Source: Oscillospiraceae bacterium (GTDB taxonomy: Bacteria; Bacillota; Clostridia; Oscillospirales; Ruminococcaceae). Taken from it: a DNA stretch of 14,501 nt. The notes below the pieces were generated by a model, which saw only the letters and a list, made by a program, of their open reading frames with translations, made no database searches and was not told where the DNA came from. The number at the start of each line of letters is the position of its first letter. Within the stretch, counting starts at the first letter, position 1. Below are positions 13,767 to 14,501 of the stretch, piece after piece. The position numbers and the translations under genes are program-made. The stretch spans positions 1-14,501 of the forward strand of contig WRLS01000035.1 of NCBI GenBank assembly GCA_009776345.1. The letters run 5' to 3'.

Positions 13767-14306
13767 ATGGCAAGGCTCAAAGTTTTCTACAGCACGGAAG
13801 TCGCACCGGCAATGATGAAGAAATTCAACTACAAAAGCGTTATGCAGATCCCCAAGCTCGATAAAGTCGTAATCAATGTGGCGTGCGGCGAGGCCAGGGA
13901 CAACCAAAAAATCGTCGAGGCCATCATCGAGGACCTGGGCAGGATCACCGGCCAAAAGGCCGTAATCTGCAAGGCGAAAAAATCCGTGGCGAACTTCAAG
14001 CTCAGGGAAGGCATGACAATCGGCGCGAAGGTAACACTGCGCGGCGAGCGGATGTACGAATTCACCGACAGGCTGTTTAACGTGGCGCTCCCCCGTGTGC
14101 GCGACTTCCGCGGCATATCGCAAAGTGGTTTCGACGGCAGGGGCAACTACAGCTTCGGCCTGCGCGACCAGCTCATCTTCCCCGAGATAGACTACGACAA
14201 GATCGACAAGGTCCGGGGCATGGATATCAGCTTTGTCACCACCGCAAAATCAGACGAAGAGAGCAGAGAGCTCCTCACTTTGATGGGCGCTCCGTTCGCG
14301 CAGTAA
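13767..14306 (+). CDS. rplE: Ribosomal protein L5 (uL5)
   Basis: 179 aa. MQIPKLDKVVINVACGEA, the GQKAVICKAKKSVANFKLREG loop, the RVRDFRGIS segment and the late ISFVTTAKSDEESRELL stretch are diagnostic. L5 binds 5S rRNA and contacts the P-site tRNA. GGGGGGA precedes the ATG by about 7 nt, and 14 nt separate it from rplX. Confidence 0.97.
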   Translation: MARLKVFYSTEVAPAMMKKFNYKSVMQIPKLDKVVINVACGEARDNQKIVEAIIEDLGRITGQKAVICKAKKSVANFKLREGMTIGAKVTLRGERMYEFTDRLFNVALPRVRDFRGISQSGFDGRGNYSFGLRDQLIFPEIDYDKIDKVRGMDISFVTTAKSDEESRELLTLMGAPFAQ

Positions 14307-14318
14307 GGAGGGAAACCT

Positions 14319-14501
14319 GTGGCAAAAAAATCAATGATCGCAAAACAGCAGCGCCCCGCAAAATTTACAAGCCGCGCATATAACCGCTGCAAAATCTGCG
14401 GCCGCCCGCACGCGTACCTGCGCAAGTACGGCGTGTGCCGCATATGCTTCAGGGAACTCGCCTACAAAGGCCAGATCCCCGGCGTAAGAAAAGCCAGTTG
14501 G
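14319..14501 (+). CDS. rpsZ: Ribosomal protein S14, zinc-binding type (uS14)
   Basis: GTG start at 14319 with AAGGAGGG 6-7 nt upstream. All 61 codons of the type-Z protein are present; only the stop codon falls outside the window. The zinc-ribbon cysteines are C24, C27, C40 and C43 (CKIC and CRIC), and the chain ends in GVRKASW, the usual end of this short form. The zinc-type paralogue in the main operon is typical of Firmicutes and other Gram-positives; many Proteobacteria carry a 101-aa, cysteine-free S14 here (also named rpsN). Confidence 0.95.
   Translation, partial: MAKKSMIAKQQRPAKFTSRAYNRCKICGRPHAYLRKYGVCRICFRELAYKGQIPGVRKASW

Overview
The window joins two unrelated blocks. The left half (about 290-7110) is a carbohydrate/sugar-acid catabolic locus. 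The right half (about 7200-14501) is the start of the S10 ribosomal-protein operon. The canonical gene order (S10-L3-L4-L23-L2-S19-L22-S3-L16-L29-S17-L14-L24-L5-S14), a four-cysteine zinc-type S14, strong GGAGG Shine-Dalgarno sites, several GTG starts, a GC-rich composition and short palindromic repeats all suggest a Clostridia-like Firmicute, perhaps an uncultured Oscillospirales-type gut or rumen organism. The lineage is an inference.

Layout. 1-204 is a non-coding block packed with inverted repeats. At 230-261 a leftward rho-independent terminator closes a minus-strand operon that reads right to left: Gfo/Idh/MocA dehydrogenase (5491-4412), long-form RraA/HMG-aldolase-like protein (4374-3466), tandem short-chain dehydrogenase with two SDR domains in one chain (3466-1856), and an enolase-superfamily sugar-acid dehydratase-like enzyme (1660-293). 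A second Gfo/Idh/MocA dehydrogenase (5614-6765) and a small three-helix membrane protein (6784-7107) run on the plus strand. The two transcription units appear to start from promoters that face each other and share nearly the same start point (about 5553), so they may be mutually exclusive.

The enzyme set fits a non-phosphorylative sugar-acid route: oxidation of a sugar or polyol by Gfo/Idh enzymes, dehydration to a 2-keto-3-deoxy acid by the enolase-family enzyme, oxidation by the SDR, and retro-aldol cleavage by the RraA-like protein. The substrate cannot be read from sequence. No transporter, kinase or regulator gene lies in the window.

The S10 operon has a clear promoter (TTGCAA-17-TAAAAT, 7201-7229) and a leader of about 355 nt with several possible hairpins, including one followed by a T-rich tract. 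All 15 ribosomal-protein genes look intact; the last codon of S14 ends exactly at the window edge. Two departures from the ordinary pattern stand out: a 162-bp near-perfectly palindromic MITE-like element between rplW and rplB inside the operon, and an Arg/Gly-rich C-terminal tail of about 60 residues on S3.
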